This document shows positions 1 to 5,443 of a stretch of DNA of 5,496 bases, piece by piece. The position numbers and the translations under genes were made by a program. The stretch is from an uncultured candidate division Zixibacteria bacterium (GTDB lineage: Bacteria; Zixibacteria; MSB-5A5; GN15; FEB-12), in assembly GCA_913009765.1 (NCBI GenBank), contig CAJVYT010000301.1, positions 1 to 5,496 on the forward strand, written 5' to 3'. The notes beneath the pieces were generated by a model. It saw nothing but the letters and a program-made list of their open reading frames with translations. It ran no database searches and was not told where the DNA came from. The number at the start of each line of letters is the position of its first letter. Positions within the stretch are counted from its first letter, which is position 1.

Positions 1-177
1 AGTGATAAATATCTGAAAAGTCTCGGCAACAAGATATTGCGATTCAAAAATAATGAATTATTTAAAAATACGGTAAGTGTACTAAAAACGATTGAGAAAA
101 ATCTCTCTCCCTCTGGGAGAGGCGTGAATGAGGATGCAAGCTCCTCTCCCTCTGGGAGAGGCGGGGGTGAGGGTGGT
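1..177 (+). mobile_element. In-frame DUF559 endonuclease-like insertion with trailing palindromic repeats (left end outside window)
   Basis: Codons from base 1 give SDKYLKSLG, then ILRFKNNE and VLKTIEKNL. This matches the usual C-terminal end of DUF559 proteins (Y-L-x-S-x-G-x-x-x-L-R-F-x-N-N-E, then a helix). DUF559 belongs to the Vsr/PD-(D/E)XK-like nuclease group; its catalytic residues would lie upstream and are not visible. After this domain the frame passes through two repeats and joins HsdR at about 178, where HsdR homologues have a continuous chain. No stop or start signal separates the parts. I infer a frame-preserving insertion of a nuclease-plus-repeat element. Alternatives are a genuine domain fusion or an annotation artefact of a DUF559 gene reading through into a truncated hsdR. 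The left junction must be seen to decide. Confidence 0.65.
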
Positions 178-2616
178 GTAACCATGATTACTACCATCAA
201 GAAGCTGGCATATTATCATCAATACTATGCGGTGAATCGAGCCGTGGAGTCAATCTTTAGAGCTACAGGATACCTGACAGAGAAAGATATTACACAGGCT
301 GATAGAATTGTGGAATCTCCCGGAGGCTACGGTCTGCCGGATGTCAAGAAACAACCCATGGGCGATCGCAAAGGGGGAGTCGTTTGGCATACGCAGGGAA
401 GCGGCAAATCATTATCAATGGTCTTTTTCGCAGGTAAAATTGTTCTCGCTATGGACAACCCTACCATTTTGGTAATAAACGATCGAAACGATCTGGACTA
501 CCAATTGTTTGATACCTTTGCTGCTTCAAAACAACTTCTCCGACAGGAACCTTTACAGGCAGAAAACCGGAGTCACTTGAAAAAACTGCTGAATGTTGCA
601 TCGGGAGGAATTGTCTTTACCACCATTCAGAAATTCATGCCCGAAGAAGGAAATGTTTATCCAAAACTATCAGACAGAAGAAACATCATTGTAATAGCCG
701 ATGAAGCTCACCGTACTCAGTATGGCTTTAAGGCAAAAACCATTGATGCAAAAGATGAACAAGGAAACATAATAGGCAAAAAAATTGTTTACGGCTTTGC
801 GAAATATATGCGTGATGCTCTTCCTAATGCAACCTACATCGGCTTTACAGGTACACCCATCGAAAAAACAGATGTAAACACCCCCATAGTGTTCGGCAAT
901 TATGTCGATGTTTACGACATCTCCCAGGCGGTCGAAGACGGAGCAACAGTAAGAATTTATTACGAAAGCAGACTGGCAAAAATTGCTCTCAGCAAAAAGG
1001 GCAAAAAACTGGTAGCTGAACTGGATGAGGAATTGGGGAAAGAAGACCTCGCTGATACACAAAAAGACAAGGCAAAATGGACACAACTTGAGGCTTTGAT
1101 TGGCAGTAAAAATCGAATAAGGCAGATTGCACAGGATATCGTAACTCACTTTGAGCAAAGACAGGAAGTATTTGAGGGCAAGGGACTGATTGTAGCAATG
1201 TCAAGAAGGATTGCCGCCGACCTCTATGATGAGATTATCAAAATTAAACCGCAGTGGCACAACGATAACATTAAAAAAGGCGTTATTAAGGTGGTTATGA
1301 CCTCTGCATCTTCCGATGGACCGGAGATTTCAAAACATCATACCACAAAAGAACAGAGACGAGCCCTCGCAGAAAGAATGAAAGACCCGAGAGATGAATT
1401 AAAACTTGTCATTGTTCGTGATATGTGGCTTACCGGTTTCGATGTTCCATGTCTGCACACAATGTATATCGATAAACCCATGAAAGGGCATACCCTTATG
1501 CAGGCAATTGCACGTGTGAACAGAGTTTATAAAGATAAGCCGGGCGGCTTGATTGTTGATTATCTCGGAATTGCTTCAGATCTGAAAGAAGCTTTATCAT
1601 TTTATTCTGATAGCGGGGGGAAAGGTGACCCCACTATTCTTCAGGAAAAAGCCGTTCAAATTATGCTTGAAAAATTAGAAATCGTTTCTCAGATGTTTTA
1701 TGGCTTTTCTTATGAGCATTATTTTGCAGCAGACACCTCAACAAAATTATCTATAATACTCGCTGCGGAAGAGCATATACTTGGCCTCGAAAACGGTAAA
1801 AAACGGTATATTGATGAAGTAACTGCATTATCAAGAGCATTTTCTATAGCCATTCCGAATGAGCAAGCAATGAATGCAAGGAATGAAGTCTCATTTTTTC
1901 AGGCGGTAAAGGCCGGACTCGTAAAGTTCAACATTACCGGAACAGGCAAAACCGACGAAGAAATTGAAACCGCAATCAGACAGGTTATAGATCAAGCCCT
2001 CGTGGCCGAACAGGTGATAGACATTTTTGATGCTGCGGGCATCAAGAAACCGGATATTTCCATATTATCAGAAGAATTTCTCTTAGAAATTAAGAACATG
2101 GAGCATAAAAATATCGCCCTCGAAGTCCTGAAAAAGCTTCTCAACGATGAAATAAAGGCAAGATTAAAAAAGAATATGGTTCAAAATCGAACACTAATGG
2201 AGATGCTGGAAAACTCTATCAGGAAATATCACAACAAAGCCATTACTGCGGCCGAAGTAATGGAAGAACTAATTGAACTTAGTAAAGAGATAAAGAGAAT
2301 GGACAAAGAGCCAAAGGAAATGGGGTTGTCCGAATTTGAATATGCTTTTTATACGGCAATCGCAGATAACGAAAGTGCGAGAGAGCTGATGCAAAAAGAA
2401 AAGTTGCGGGAATTGGCTGTTGTTTTGTTTGAGAAGGTGAAACAAAACACATCAATAGATTGGACGATAAAAGAAAGCGTCAGGGCGAAATTAAAAGTGA
2501 TTGTCAAGCGAACCTTACGACAATATGGTTATCCGCCGGATATGCAGAAACTTGCAACTGAAACAGTGCTAAAACAGGCGGAATTGATTGCAGATGAATT
2601 AATCAAGATGAAATGA
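1..2616 (+). CDS. hsdR: Type I restriction enzyme HsdR (motor subunit), 5'-truncated by the window, with an in-frame DUF559/repeat insertion
   Basis: This is the ATP-dependent translocase and cleavage subunit of a type I restriction-modification complex, which acts with HsdM and HsdS on unmodified DNA in the cytoplasm. The frame is open from base 1, so the TTG at 37 is not a real start. Visible superfamily 2 motifs are Walker A GSGKS (397-411), DEAH (700-711), TGTP motif III (847-858) and QAIARVNR motif VI (1501-1524). The long C-terminal region is complete to the TGA at 2614-2616. HsdR-like sequence begins at about 178 ([10 protein letters not shown], then YHQYYAVN). The known family runs about 1000 residues; roughly 810 are here, so the N-terminal nuclease should lie upstream of the window. 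Bases 1-177 are foreign to HsdR: the end of a DUF559 domain and two translated palindromic repeats. The motor looks intact, but whether the chimera works is unknown. hsdM and hsdS do not follow. Confidence 0.93.
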   Translation, partial: SDKYLKSLGNKILRFKNNELFKNTVSVLKTIEKNLSPSGRGVNEDASSSPSGRGGGEGGVTMITTIKKLAYYHQYYAVNRAVESIFRATGYLTEKDITQADRIVESPGGYGLPDVKKQPMGDRKGGVVWHTQGSGKSLSMVFFAGKIVLAMDNPTILVINDRNDLDYQLFDTFAASKQLLRQEPLQAENRSHLKKLLNVASGGIVFTTIQKFMPEEGNVYPKLSDRRNIIVIADEAHRTQYGFKAKTIDAKDEQGNIIGKKIVYGFAKYMRDALPNATYIGFTGTPIEKTDVNTPIVFGNYVDVYDISQAVEDGATVRIYYESRLAKIALSKKGKKLVAELDEELGKEDLADTQKDKAKWTQLEALIGSKNRIRQIAQDIVTHFEQRQEVFEGKGLIVAMSRRIAADLYDEIIKIKPQWHNDNIKKGVIKVVMTSASSDGPEISKHHTTKEQRRALAERMKDPRDELKLVIVRDMWLTGFDVPCLHTMYIDKPMKGHTLMQAIARVNRVYKDKPGGLIVDYLGIASDLKEALSFYSDSGGKGDPTILQEKAVQIMLEKLEIVSQMFYGFSYEHYFAADTSTKLSIILAAEEHILGLENGKKRYIDEVTALSRAFSIAIPNEQAMNARNEVSFFQAVKAGLVKFNITGTGKTDEEIETAIRQVIDQALVAEQVIDIFDAAGIKKPDISILSEEFLLEIKNMEHKNIALEVLKKLLNDEIKARLKKNMVQNRTLMEMLENSIRKYHNKAITAAEVMEELIELSKEIKRMDKEPKEMGLSEFEYAFYTAIADNESARELMQKEKLRELAVVLFEKVKQNTSIDWTIKESVRAKLKVIVKRTLRQYGYPPDMQKLATETVLKQAELIADELIKMK
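104..173. repeat. Two copies of a palindromic REP-like repeat inside the coding frame
   Basis: The 20-base core ctctccctctgggagaggcg occurs exactly at 105-124 and 144-163. Each copy can form a hairpin. Copy 2 has an 8-bp stem, cctctccc (143-150) with gggagagg (154-161), around a tct loop. Copy 1 (104-122) has 7 bp plus one T-G pair. Each is followed by a G-rich tail ending tgagg. The copies are translated as S-P-S-G-R-G-(V/G). From memory, this CCCTCTCCC/GGGAGAGG...GGTGAGGG pattern is a widespread dispersed bacterial repeat, often found next to DUF559 genes. Confidence 0.85.
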
Positions 2617-2869
2617 GAACTACAAAAGAGGCACTTTTTACTTATAATCCGCTGCGAAATGCAGGAAAAACTACGTTGGCAGGAATAAACAAAATCGTTG
2701 CTCCAAATACGACGGAACAAAGTTTTACGACTCATTCATTTGAATAAGAATTGATTTAGGGGATATTCAAGAGTTATTGCGGCATAACGGTCCGGAAACA
2801 GTCGAAATTTGTACTCATGTGCTAAATCAAAGCGAACAAGGCATGAGAAGTCCAGCGGATTTAATATGA
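2613..2869 (+). pseudogene. Decayed C-terminal remnant of a tyrosine recombinase (Xer/integron-integrase type)
   Basis: Two frames together resemble the C-terminal catalytic part of a phage-integrase-family recombinase. Frame 3 gives AGINKIVAPNTTEQSFTTHSFE (2679-2744, shown here only for its motif), equivalent to the family's AGI..PVHPHTLRHSFATHLLE. Frame 2 gives IDLGDIQELLRHNG (from 2750) and then EICTHVLN..RSPADLI, ending at TGA 2867-2869. The frame changes at about 2744-2747, where frame 3 hits TAA. The catalytic H-x-x-R box has become N-T-T-E, and the nucleophilic Tyr before THV is Cys (TGT, 2810-2812), so the product would be dead even without the frameshift. The THVLN...RSPAD ending resembles integron integrases, but the diagnostic IntI patch is not preserved. 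A formal ATG at 2613 overlaps the hsdR stop (ATGA) and would encode only 44 residues. The N-terminal half is missing. Confidence 0.75.
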
Positions 2870-3462
2870 GATTACAGTTAGGTTGCTATTTAGAACAACA
2901 TAATGTAAAATACGCCAAATTGCGGCGGCGCTTTGAATCGAACAAATTAAATAACGTCTTTCCATATCTCATCTCGGTTGGAAACATATTCAGTGTCATG
3001 TCACTATTTGAATCTTATCTATTAATACTGTCTATAGAAATCGAGAAGAATACTGGAATGCATGTAAAGTCTGTATCGGGAAACGGAATAAATCGCATAT
3101 TTACCTATTTTAGGAGTGCCGGTTTAGAGATTGAAGCGATCAATCTCTTTCAGCAGATCATGGCGGCTATAAAGATCCGGAATTGTCTTTCACATGCTAG
3201 CGGGATGCTTTCTTGGTCTAAAGAAGAAGTGGAATTAAAGAGAATTCAAAAATCGGGAACGTATCCTTCCAGAGAGCATCGAGAAATGCGCAAAAATAAT
3301 GGCGGGGAATTTGATGAGGTAAAAATAGTTAATTCTGGGTTCGGTGAAAGGCTGCAGGTAGACAATATGTATGCGTTTGTCCTTACAAGTTATCTCAGAG
3401 ATTATTTTATAGGTGCTTGTCAATTAGCGGCTTGTCTTAATGGCACCGATAAAAGCACCTAA
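2866..3462 (+). CDS. HEPN-domain protein, putative RNase, in integron-like cassette
   Basis: A 198-residue cytoplasmic protein with no signal peptide or membrane segment. An alpha-helical region holds SLFESYL (46-52) and, after a second helix pair, KIRNCLSHASG (103-113). This contains R105-x4-H110, the R-x4-6-H signature of HEPN domains, many of which are metal-independent RNases in toxin-antitoxin, abortive-infection and CRISPR systems. The FESYL plus RNCLSH pattern fits the broad family of stand-alone HEPN proteins. No MNT nucleotidyltransferase partner is adjacent. I chose the ATG at 2866 because the extension to a TTG at 2809 runs wholly through the recombinase remnant. That ATG overlaps the remnant's TGA and has only a weak ribosome binding site. 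The stop codon lies inside the following attC-like site, as is common for cassette genes. Activity and target are unknown; the HEPN call rests on the motif and helical context. Confidence 0.7.
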   Translation: MRLQLGCYLEQHNVKYAKLRRRFESNKLNNVFPYLISVGNIFSVMSLFESYLLILSIEIEKNTGMHVKSVSGNGINRIFTYFRSAGLEIEAINLFQQIMAAIKIRNCLSHASGMLSWSKEEVELKRIQKSGTYPSREHREMRKNNGGEFDEVKIVNSGFGERLQVDNMYAFVLTSYLRDYFIGACQLAACLNGTDKST

Positions 3463-3536
3463 TCATTGGCTAAGCCGACCGCTCAACCGCTCGCTTGTGC
3501 TCTCGATTTCGAGTCGGCTTAGCCAAAACGTTAAAC
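3457..3536 (+). other. attC-like recombination site downstream of the HEPN gene
   Basis: A perfect 14-bp inverted repeat, ttggctaagccgac (3466-3479) and gtcggcttagccaa (3513-3526), surrounds a 33-base loop. It is followed by GTTAAAC (3530-3536), an exact match to the R' consensus GTTRRRY. The candidate R'' is ACCTAAT (3457-3463), one mismatch from RYYYAAC, and it contains the HEPN stop codon. The aagccgac/gtcggctt core resembles the L boxes of classical attC sites. Weaknesses are the degenerate R'' and the absence of the usual extrahelical base in the L arm. No T-run follows, so an intrinsic terminator is less likely. Predicted exchange is after G3530. Confidence 0.6.
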
Positions 3537-3555
3537 ATCTGTAATTTGTTGATTC

Positions 3556-3561
3556 GGGGGG
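3556..3561 (+). promoter_or_regulatory. Ribosome binding site GGGGGG that fixes the Nmad2 start
   Basis: A run of six G lies five bases before ATG 3567. It supports that start over an upstream in-frame TTG at 3495, which lies inside the attC-like hairpin. An ATG at 3562 is out of frame and stops after eleven codons. Confidence 0.5.
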
Positions 3562-3566
3562 ATGAA

Positions 3567-4193
3567 ATGGATTGTGATATTTTTATATACAAATTAACTG
3601 CTGATAATGGAGGAGCACCCTGCGTGATAAATGACCTTCTTTCATTATCCATCTGCAAGCCAAGAATAAGAAAATCGGCTAAAAAAGGAGATTGGATTAT
3701 AGGGATGGGTGGGAAAAGCGTAAAAGACTTAAAAGGAAGATTGATATATATGGCAAAAATTACAAGTATAGTTGATGGTAATAAATATTATTCCGACAAA
3801 TATAAAGAACGACCTGACTGCATTTATAAAAAGAATGGTCGGGTATACATTTGGAAAAAAGGTTCTAGCTATCACTCTCAAGAAGACCTGACACATGATC
3901 TAGGAGAATATCCAAATTATGATAGAGCAATTTGTCTCATAAGTGATAATTTTGTTTATTTTGGTAGCAATAAAGCACCATCTATTGAAGATATTCAAGA
4001 TATATACGATGAATTACCAAGGGACTATCGAGTGAAGCATAACAATTGTACAAGAGAAAGATTGTTTCGATTTATTGAAAATACTACCAGTAAATTTGGT
4101 TACGGAAAGCATGGCGACCCTACTCACATAGATATGAGTAAGAAATGCAACTTAGCTGAAGGTGATGTTTTGAAATGCACAAGAAGTTGTTAG
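3567..4193 (+). CDS. Nucleotide modification associated domain 2 (Nmad2) family protein
   Basis: A 208-residue soluble protein that I recognise as Nmad2-like. The N-terminus (DIFIYKLTADNGGAPC) is followed by CKPRIRKSAKKGDWIIG (30-46) with a GMGGK turn, then LKGRLIYMAKIT (55-66), HSQEDLTHD (103-111), LISDNFVYFG (124-133) and a HNNC segment (158-161). CKPxIRxxAxxGDWIxGxG, the H-S/Q-E-D stretch and the LISDxFVYxG strand are the recurring features of this family. The family was named from its linkage to predicted DNA base-modification systems; its biochemical role is not established as far as I know. The GDWIIGMG...YMAKIT pattern resembles PUA/EVE-like barrels that bind modified bases, which is inference. 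The gene is followed after 5 bases by an Nmad3-like gene, implying cotranslation and a shared job. It is cysteine-rich at the end (C194, C204, C208), which may be incidental. Confidence 0.72.
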   Translation: MDCDIFIYKLTADNGGAPCVINDLLSLSICKPRIRKSAKKGDWIIGMGGKSVKDLKGRLIYMAKITSIVDGNKYYSDKYKERPDCIYKKNGRVYIWKKGSSYHSQEDLTHDLGEYPNYDRAICLISDNFVYFGSNKAPSIEDIQDIYDELPRDYRVKHNNCTRERLFRFIENTTSKFGYGKHGDPTHIDMSKKCNLAEGDVLKCTRSC

Positions 4194-4198
4194 TCTAA

Positions 4199-4924
4199 AT
4201 GACATATAAAGCAATATTAATTCGCATTGGTGTTGATCAGGCTTTTGGAAATTGGAATGCTCCATGCAATCCTGAAACAGGTGATTTTGTTTATGCTCCA
4301 ATTCCCCAAGATAGAGAAAATATCCGAGGACTAGAAAAATACTATGTAGACACAATAACTCCTGCATTAAAAATATTTTCGGTTAAGAATAATACAAAAA
4401 TACATCTTCCCAGTAATTTAAAAAATAAACGTATGCACCTTGACCCAGATTTTGAGCATCTCAGCTATGGTGATACTAATAATAGAGGTCGGCGTTTACT
4501 GGATTTTGATGAAGGAGATGTTGTGGTATTCTACTCTGGGCTCCGTTCAATCAATGGAGAAATAGAATTAGTATATGCTTTAACAGGAATTTTAGTTGTC
4601 CAATCTATAGAACGTGTAAAAAATGTCCTTCCACAAGATTTTGACAGTAATGCACATACTAGAAATATAAAAAACGTGGATACAGATATTATTGTAAGAG
4701 GAAAACCTAAATTCTCAGGAAGATTCAGGAAGTATATACCTATCGGTGAATTTCGTAATAGAAGCTACAGAGTGAAAACTGATATATTGGATGAATGGGG
4801 AAATATAGGTGTTAAAGATGGTTGGATACAAAGAAGTGTTAATCTCCCATTATTCCTGGATCCAGAAAAATTCATGGAATGGCTTCTTAATCAATCTCCG
4901 GAATTAATTGCCTCAAATAATTAA
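4199..4924 (+). CDS. Nucleotide modification associated domain 3 (Nmad3) family protein
   Basis: A 241-residue soluble protein resembling Nmad3 proteins. It opens with YKAILIRIGVDQAFG (3-17), where the family has a K-x-I-L-x-R-x-G-x-D start. Next comes a P-x-P-I-P-like segment (APIPQD, 33-38), then HLDPDFEHLSYGD (80-92), where H/LDPD is the most conserved family block. LDFDEGDVVVFYSGL (101-115), YALTGILVV (126-134), NAHTRN (151-156) and IIVRGKPKFSGRF (164-176) follow. The GDVVVFYSGL...LTGILVV stretch has the look of a PUA/EVE-type strand pair, parallel to the GDWIIG...YMAKIT of the upstream protein. The ATG lies 5 bases after the preceding stop with only a weak purine-rich upstream sequence, so translational coupling is likely. 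Its stop is two bases before the attC R'' box. No catalytic function is assigned; a reader or base-flipping role is inference. Confidence 0.7.
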   Translation: MTYKAILIRIGVDQAFGNWNAPCNPETGDFVYAPIPQDRENIRGLEKYYVDTITPALKIFSVKNNTKIHLPSNLKNKRMHLDPDFEHLSYGDTNNRGRRLLDFDEGDVVVFYSGLRSINGEIELVYALTGILVVQSIERVKNVLPQDFDSNAHTRNIKNVDTDIIVRGKPKFSGRFRKYIPIGEFRNRSYRVKTDILDEWGNIGVKDGWIQRSVNLPLFLDPEKFMEWLLNQSPELIASNN

Positions 4925-4926
4925 AT

Positions 4927-5031
4927 GCCTAACAAGCTTATCCAGGGGACTTTCAAACCTGTTGCGGTTTTTGCAAAAAATCAGCAAAAAAGCCCCACCA
5001 GCTTTGAAAGCCCCTGATGAGGTCGTTAGCT
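4927..5031 (+). other. attC site closing the Nmad2-Nmad3 cassette
   Basis: R'' GCCTAAC (4927-4933) fits RYYYAAC exactly, and R' GTTAGCT (5025-5031) fits GTTRRRY except for one base. Between them, L'' is cagggg-A-ctttcaaa (4943-4957) and L' is tttgaaagcccctg (5003-5016). They pair over 14 bp, with A4949 left unpaired as an extrahelical base, the feature that gives attC its strand polarity. Pairing continues imperfectly inward (gcggttttt near 4964-4972 with aaaaaagcccc near 4986-4996), forming a long variable terminal structure. At 105 bases it is within the normal attC range. It starts two bases after the Nmad3 stop. Predicted exchange is after G5025. Confidence 0.8.
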
Positions 5032-5047
5032 GTTTATAGAGGCAAGA

Positions 5048-5149
5048 ATGAAGAAGCGGAACACGCATACATACGATTTCAAGGTCGGGAACAAGATCGT
5101 CCGCAATGAGATGTTGCAGAACTTATCAAGGTTGTGTCTTTGCTTTTGA
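5048..5149 (+). pseudogene. Truncated GIY-YIG-family protein, N-terminal fragment at the start of the next cassette
   Basis: ATG 5048 is preceded by AGAGG (5038-5042) at 5-base spacing and lies about 22 bases after the attC cut point, a typical cassette-gene position. The first residues, MKKRNTHTYDFKVGNKIV, match the start of a common small GIY-YIG nuclease family (R-N-T-H-T-Y-x-x-K-x-G-N-K-x-V, normally followed by G-I-T-N-D-x-x-R-R-E-x-E-H). Here the match stops at about codon 18, is replaced by unrelated RNEMLQNLSRLCLCF, and ends at TGA 5147-5149 after 33 residues. The catalytic Arg/Glu of the nuclease are absent. I read it as a broken cassette gene, deleted or rearranged near 5102; a very short unrelated protein is the alternative. 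Confidence 0.55.
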
Positions 5150-5182
5150 CATAACGACTCATATTTTGAGATTTTGCTCACA

Positions 5183-5219
5183 TAGTCATAAAGCCGACAC
5201 TTGCGTATAATGGCTTTAT
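5183..5219 (+). promoter_or_regulatory. Possible promoter embedded in an 8-bp inverted repeat
   Basis: TATAAT (5206-5211) is an exact -10 box. TAGTCA (5183-5188) lies 17 bases upstream and matches four of six -35 positions. The arms ataaagcc (5188-5195) and ggctttat (5212-5219) form a perfect 8-bp inverted repeat around a 16-base loop, so the -10 box lies in the loop. There is no clear gene downstream to be driven, so this may be chance in AT-rich DNA. Confidence 0.25.
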
Positions 5220-5241
5220 ATTTTCTAAGCAATACAAAGAT

Positions 5242-5270
5242 GAGATTACTTTACTTCGCTCGCAACGACC
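5242..5270 (+). repeat. Remnant resembling a dispersed genomic repeat (R-L-L-x-F-A-R-N-D type)
   Basis: The segment starting gagattactttacttcgctc and continuing gcaacgacc reads RLLYFARNDL in the + frame. From memory, it is close to a sequence seen many times in bacterial intergenic DNA (gagattgcttcgctcgcaatgac and variants). Only one copy is present here, so its repeat status rests on recall. Confidence 0.3.
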
Positions 5271-5415
5271 TTATGATTTTAGCCCGTCTTTGTCAAAACC
5301 ACCCGCAAAATCATCTGTTTGGAGGAACTGATACTTTAAGTCCGTTGATATATAAGGGTAATAAAAACGTCTGTTCCCGATTCCCAAAGCAGCGCCTGTT
5401 GAATTATTTTATTAT

Positions 5416-5443
5416 TTGACAAACAATTTGTACCTCCTATATG
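5416..5443 (+). promoter_or_regulatory. Possible sigma-70-type promoter near the right edge
   Basis: A perfect TTGACA (5416-5421) is followed after 16 bases by TATATG (5438-5443), four of six matches to TATAAT. It could drive a + strand gene beginning beyond 5496. There is no other support, and the surroundings are AT-rich. Confidence 0.3.

Larger units (their letters stand above)
3531..5025 (+). mobile_element. Two-gene integron cassette (Nmad2-Nmad3)
   Basis: The unit runs from the predicted cut in R' of the first attC-like site (GTTAAAC) to the cut in R' of the second (GTTAGCT). It holds two codirectional genes 5 bases apart and no attC between them. The leader before the first ATG is only about 36 bases, with no promoter I can recognise, as is usual for cassettes read from an upstream promoter. 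Base composition is visibly more AT-rich than in hsdR, consistent with separate origin. Boundaries are inferred from consensus matches. Confidence 0.6.

Noticed and set aside
37..39. TTG as a start codon for the large protein
   Set aside because: The frame is open to base 1 and the upstream codons continue the DUF559 domain, so the real start is outside the window.
104..173. CRISPR repeats
   Set aside because: Only two copies, with a 19-base gap, G-rich tails and strong REP-like palindromes; no array.
1..180. Intein inside HsdR
   Set aside because: No Hint-type motifs and no His-Asn followed by Cys/Ser/Thr at the right junction; the residues there are a glycine-rich repeat translation.
670..1204. 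Minus-strand reading frames inside hsdR
   Set aside because: They are antisense to the conserved helicase motor, have no ribosome binding sites, and their residues look like reverse translations of it.
2809..2865. Extended N-terminus of the HEPN protein from TTG 2809
   Set aside because: These codons lie out of frame over the conserved recombinase tail (EICTHVLN...RSPADLI), which explains the sequence better.
3466..3526. Intrinsic terminator after the HEPN gene
   Set aside because: The 33-base loop is long, no T-run follows, and a GTTAAAC box sits at the right distance for attC.
3495..3566. Extended N-terminus of the Nmad2 protein
   Set aside because: It would be encoded by the attC-like hairpin; ATG 3567 has a G-rich ribosome binding site and begins the family's N-terminus.
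4943..5016. Intrinsic terminator after the Nmad3 gene
   Set aside because: The stem is followed by atgaggtcgttagc rather than a T-run, and the flanking R'' and R' boxes fit attC.
5026..5232. Minus-strand 68-codon frame over the attC end and the GIY-YIG fragment
   Set aside because: It runs antisense through the recognisable GIY-YIG start, with no ribosome binding site or family resemblance.
5201..5419. 72-codon + strand frame
   Set aside because: It has a TTG start without a ribosome binding site, crosses a dispersed-repeat-like segment and shows no domain.
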